This document shows positions 61,853 to 64,000 of a DNA stretch of 64,000 nucleotides, in pieces. The translations under genes were made by a program, and so were the position numbers. The notes under the pieces are model-generated. The model was given only the letters and a program-made list of their open reading frames with translations. It was not told where the DNA came from and did no database searches. Within the stretch, counting starts at the first letter, position 1, and the number at the start of each line of letters is the position of its first letter. The stretch is taken from the NCBI GenBank assembly GCA_038373885.1, contig JAWZYV010000707.1, positions 496,001-560,000 on the forward strand. Direction: 5' to 3'. The stretch comes from Cheiracanthium punctorium. Taxonomy: Eukaryota; Arthropoda; Arachnida; Araneae; Cheiracanthiidae.

Positions 61853-64000
61853 AGTTCTTTCCCAGAGAAATTTGAGTTTTTGTTATGTTGGGGGCACCAT
61901 GAAGGACTTGCATTTAATGTGAACTACATATGTCCATTATTTATGTCCAAGTATGTGTCATAAATTGTGTGCTACATGATATATGCATATTTTTCTAAGA
62001 TATAATGAAATATCAGGTGTGAATCTATCAGAGTGGTTGTCAGTATATTGAAAACTGTAAATAATGGATATAATAAAATAAAAAAAATTGTGATTTTCTT
62101 TATGTATATTTTTGGCTTTTTTTTTTTTTTTTTTTTTTTTTAACGATCTTTTATTTCTTAAAACAAACTTTTCTAACATTGCAAATAATAGCATTTCTAG
62201 CTATTATACTAACTTTTAAAGGATTTTCAACTACTACAACTATGCCATTGCAGCGAATTCAAGAAAATACTTATTGTTTGAACCAATTGTAGAATTGTTT
62301 TATTTTCATTTTCTTCATAAGCCTTATAATTTTAAAATGTGTCCTTTATGAATGTATCTTGTCTGATTGAAATGTGCTTCATTTTATCCTAAATTATTAT
62401 CAAATATGATTTTCTTTAGAATCCAGTGATGTCAAATAAAAGTTTTGTATATAATTATTTTATTATTTTTTGTAAAAAAAAGAGCAAAATATATAAAAAG
62501 TTATTTAAGAAAGGAAGTAACATTAAAAAAGGAATGCAAAATTCGTGAAAGCATGCTAGATAAAAAATCAGGGAAGAGTGTGGTATATGTCAGGGTATCA
62601 AAAGCTGTGAAATCTGTAGAAACCCTCTAGTTTCAGGAATGGCATTGTGATGATTGTGCTGTCATGCTGATCTTTGCTTGCGAACAAATTGTGTTCATTC
62701 ACAAGAAAAGAATTATTTTAAAAGGATGTAATAATTGCTAAAAGATGGAAAATTTATCGACACTAGCTGCGTACCCGTTCGTACGGATTTAATCAAATGC
62801 TTTTCTTACTCATGTTAGTGAAATTTGTTCCATCTTTATGAAATTTCAAAGTATGAAGAATTCTTTTACTCGTGGCATGAGCTTTGCCTAACAGATGCAC
62901 TTACTTGAGATGCTAGAGTAACTGCAAGTTGATAACACGAAAACTATGTCAGTGTTATTTGAGATCAAAAACAACGTAAAAAGTGTTTTGAAAACAAATT
63001 ATTCACTTTCAAAGTTCTCCTGCAGAATAAACTTGTGTCTTTCTGGTTTAAGTCTAAAATAACATCACATAGTGTGGACAAATGTTTCATTTTGTCTTCT
63101 AATTCCTAGAGCGTGAACGATGCGTTCACTCATTCTTCAGTACACCATGTTAAAACTTTTCTATGCAAAAAAGTCTTAATATTGTTGATATCATAGTATT
63201 GTTGATATCATAGAAATAGAAATATCTACATGAAACATTCATTGTTTCGTGAACTTTTTGGCTATTATGGCTGTCGTAAAAACAAACCCCCAGCAGAGTA
63301 ATTTTTCTGTAAAGTATATTATCCTTAGTTTTTTATGCAATTTGAAAATTGTGACATCGAAATAAAGTCAAATTTACTTACGATTAGAATTTTATATGAA
63401 AAATGAATTTCACATTTATCATTGACTTGGGAGGTGGGGGGTGTCAGTCTTCCTCCCCCTTCCCAAAATTTCAATTTTTACTAACAAAATACTTTGTGAA
63501 AAATTCTGCTTTTACCACCATTTGGACACCCTCCAAATTTTCCCCCCAGTATAGTCCTGGACCTAACTACAGTTCTGTGGGAATGTTTGAGTATGGAGAA
63601 TTTCTTTTCAGAAATGTGTAATAGGTGCCTTAGGAAGTATTTTTGGCTTGGGTGGACATCTGCCACCTGGTACATTTTCTGGTTATGACATCATCAAAGA
63701 TGGCGGCCACTCGATCACAAAATTGCTCATATCTAAGTTAATACTTGACCGATTAGCATAAAAATTGTATCAATATACTGTAATTACTACTTGCAAGATG
63801 AAAATAGCAATGGTTTTTAAGTGCTGCTAAATTAATAAACAACAAGTTAATTTGTTGTACTATTTTCGATTAAAACGTAAATATATTATATAGTGAATAA
63901 AAAAAACATTATTGGCTATAGCCATATTGATCATAGCCATCAGGTCCTATATAGATCGTGCATTAACAGTTTGTTCGAATGAAACCCTTTTACAAGAAGA
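61184..64000 (+). other. Sequence downstream of exon 7, last exon not identified
   Basis: This should be the next intron and perhaps the final exon of the basigin-like gene. A good acceptor (GATTTTCTTTAG) ends at 62419; using it would add only Lys-Ile-Gln before a TGA at 62427-62429, with AATAAA at 62435-62440. That is possible but not convincing, because family tails are usually longer. Near 62763 the text ACTAGCTGCGTACCCGTTCG resembles the edge of a common arthropod interspersed repeat. Long T runs lie at 61819-61849 and 62118-62141. Confidence 0.3.

Overview
This is eukaryotic nuclear DNA: AT-rich, full of homopolymers and DNA transposons, with one recognisable host gene spread over more than 60 kb. 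The transposon mix (Tc1, mariner, Tigger/pogo and hAT relatives) and the host protein suggest an arthropod. A spider or other arachnid is my guess from the transposase types; it is not shown by the sequence.

The host gene is on the + strand and is a basigin/neuroplastin-type immunoglobulin-superfamily membrane protein. I could assemble seven coding exons by hand: 892-961, 13717-14016, 19774-19888, 26389-26555, 39823-39936, 58493-58669 and 61048-61183. Each junction has GT/AG borders and the reading frame stays open throughout. Together they give about 360 residues: a signal peptide, three Ig-like domains, and a basigin-type membrane span with an internal Pro and Glu followed by a short basic/acidic tail. 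The first Ig domain is one 300-nt exon with phase-1 introns on both sides, so it can be skipped without a frameshift. The last coding exon is probably beyond the window or too short to recognise. Upstream, 548-891 looks like a promoter/5' leader with a perfect TGACGTCA site and an arthropod-type TCAGT initiator.

Nearly everything else is transposon sequence in the six introns. Intron 1 (962-13716) holds a 5.3-kb Tigger element with other repeats inside it, a set of fold-back elements, a hAT-like element with an 8-bp target duplication, and a copia gag remnant. Intron 2 (14017-19773) holds tRNA-like sequences, a TRIM-like element with a minisatellite, a fold-back element, a pogo-type MITE and a deleted 'CAGGGTGTCC' element. 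Intron 3 (19889-26388) holds a Tigger relic and the longest 'CAGGGTGTCC' element. Intron 4 (26556-39822) holds a MITE, a mariner deletion derivative, a 5.7-kb hAT-like element with two nested elements, a long-armed fold-back and a second mariner derivative. Intron 5 (39937-58492) holds an apparently intact Tc1-like element with a 346-aa transposase, a 2.2-kb fold-back, a chimeric mariner, and a pogo-like element split by a hAT insertion. Intron 6 (58670-61047) holds a decayed Tc1 copy.

I see no CRISPR array, operon, rRNA, or candidate for a new multi-gene system. The interesting content is the gene structure, the cassette Ig exon, the intact Tc1 transposase close to a splice donor, and the nested insertions whose target duplications date them relative to one another. 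Element borders were read by eye from terminal inverted repeats and target duplications.
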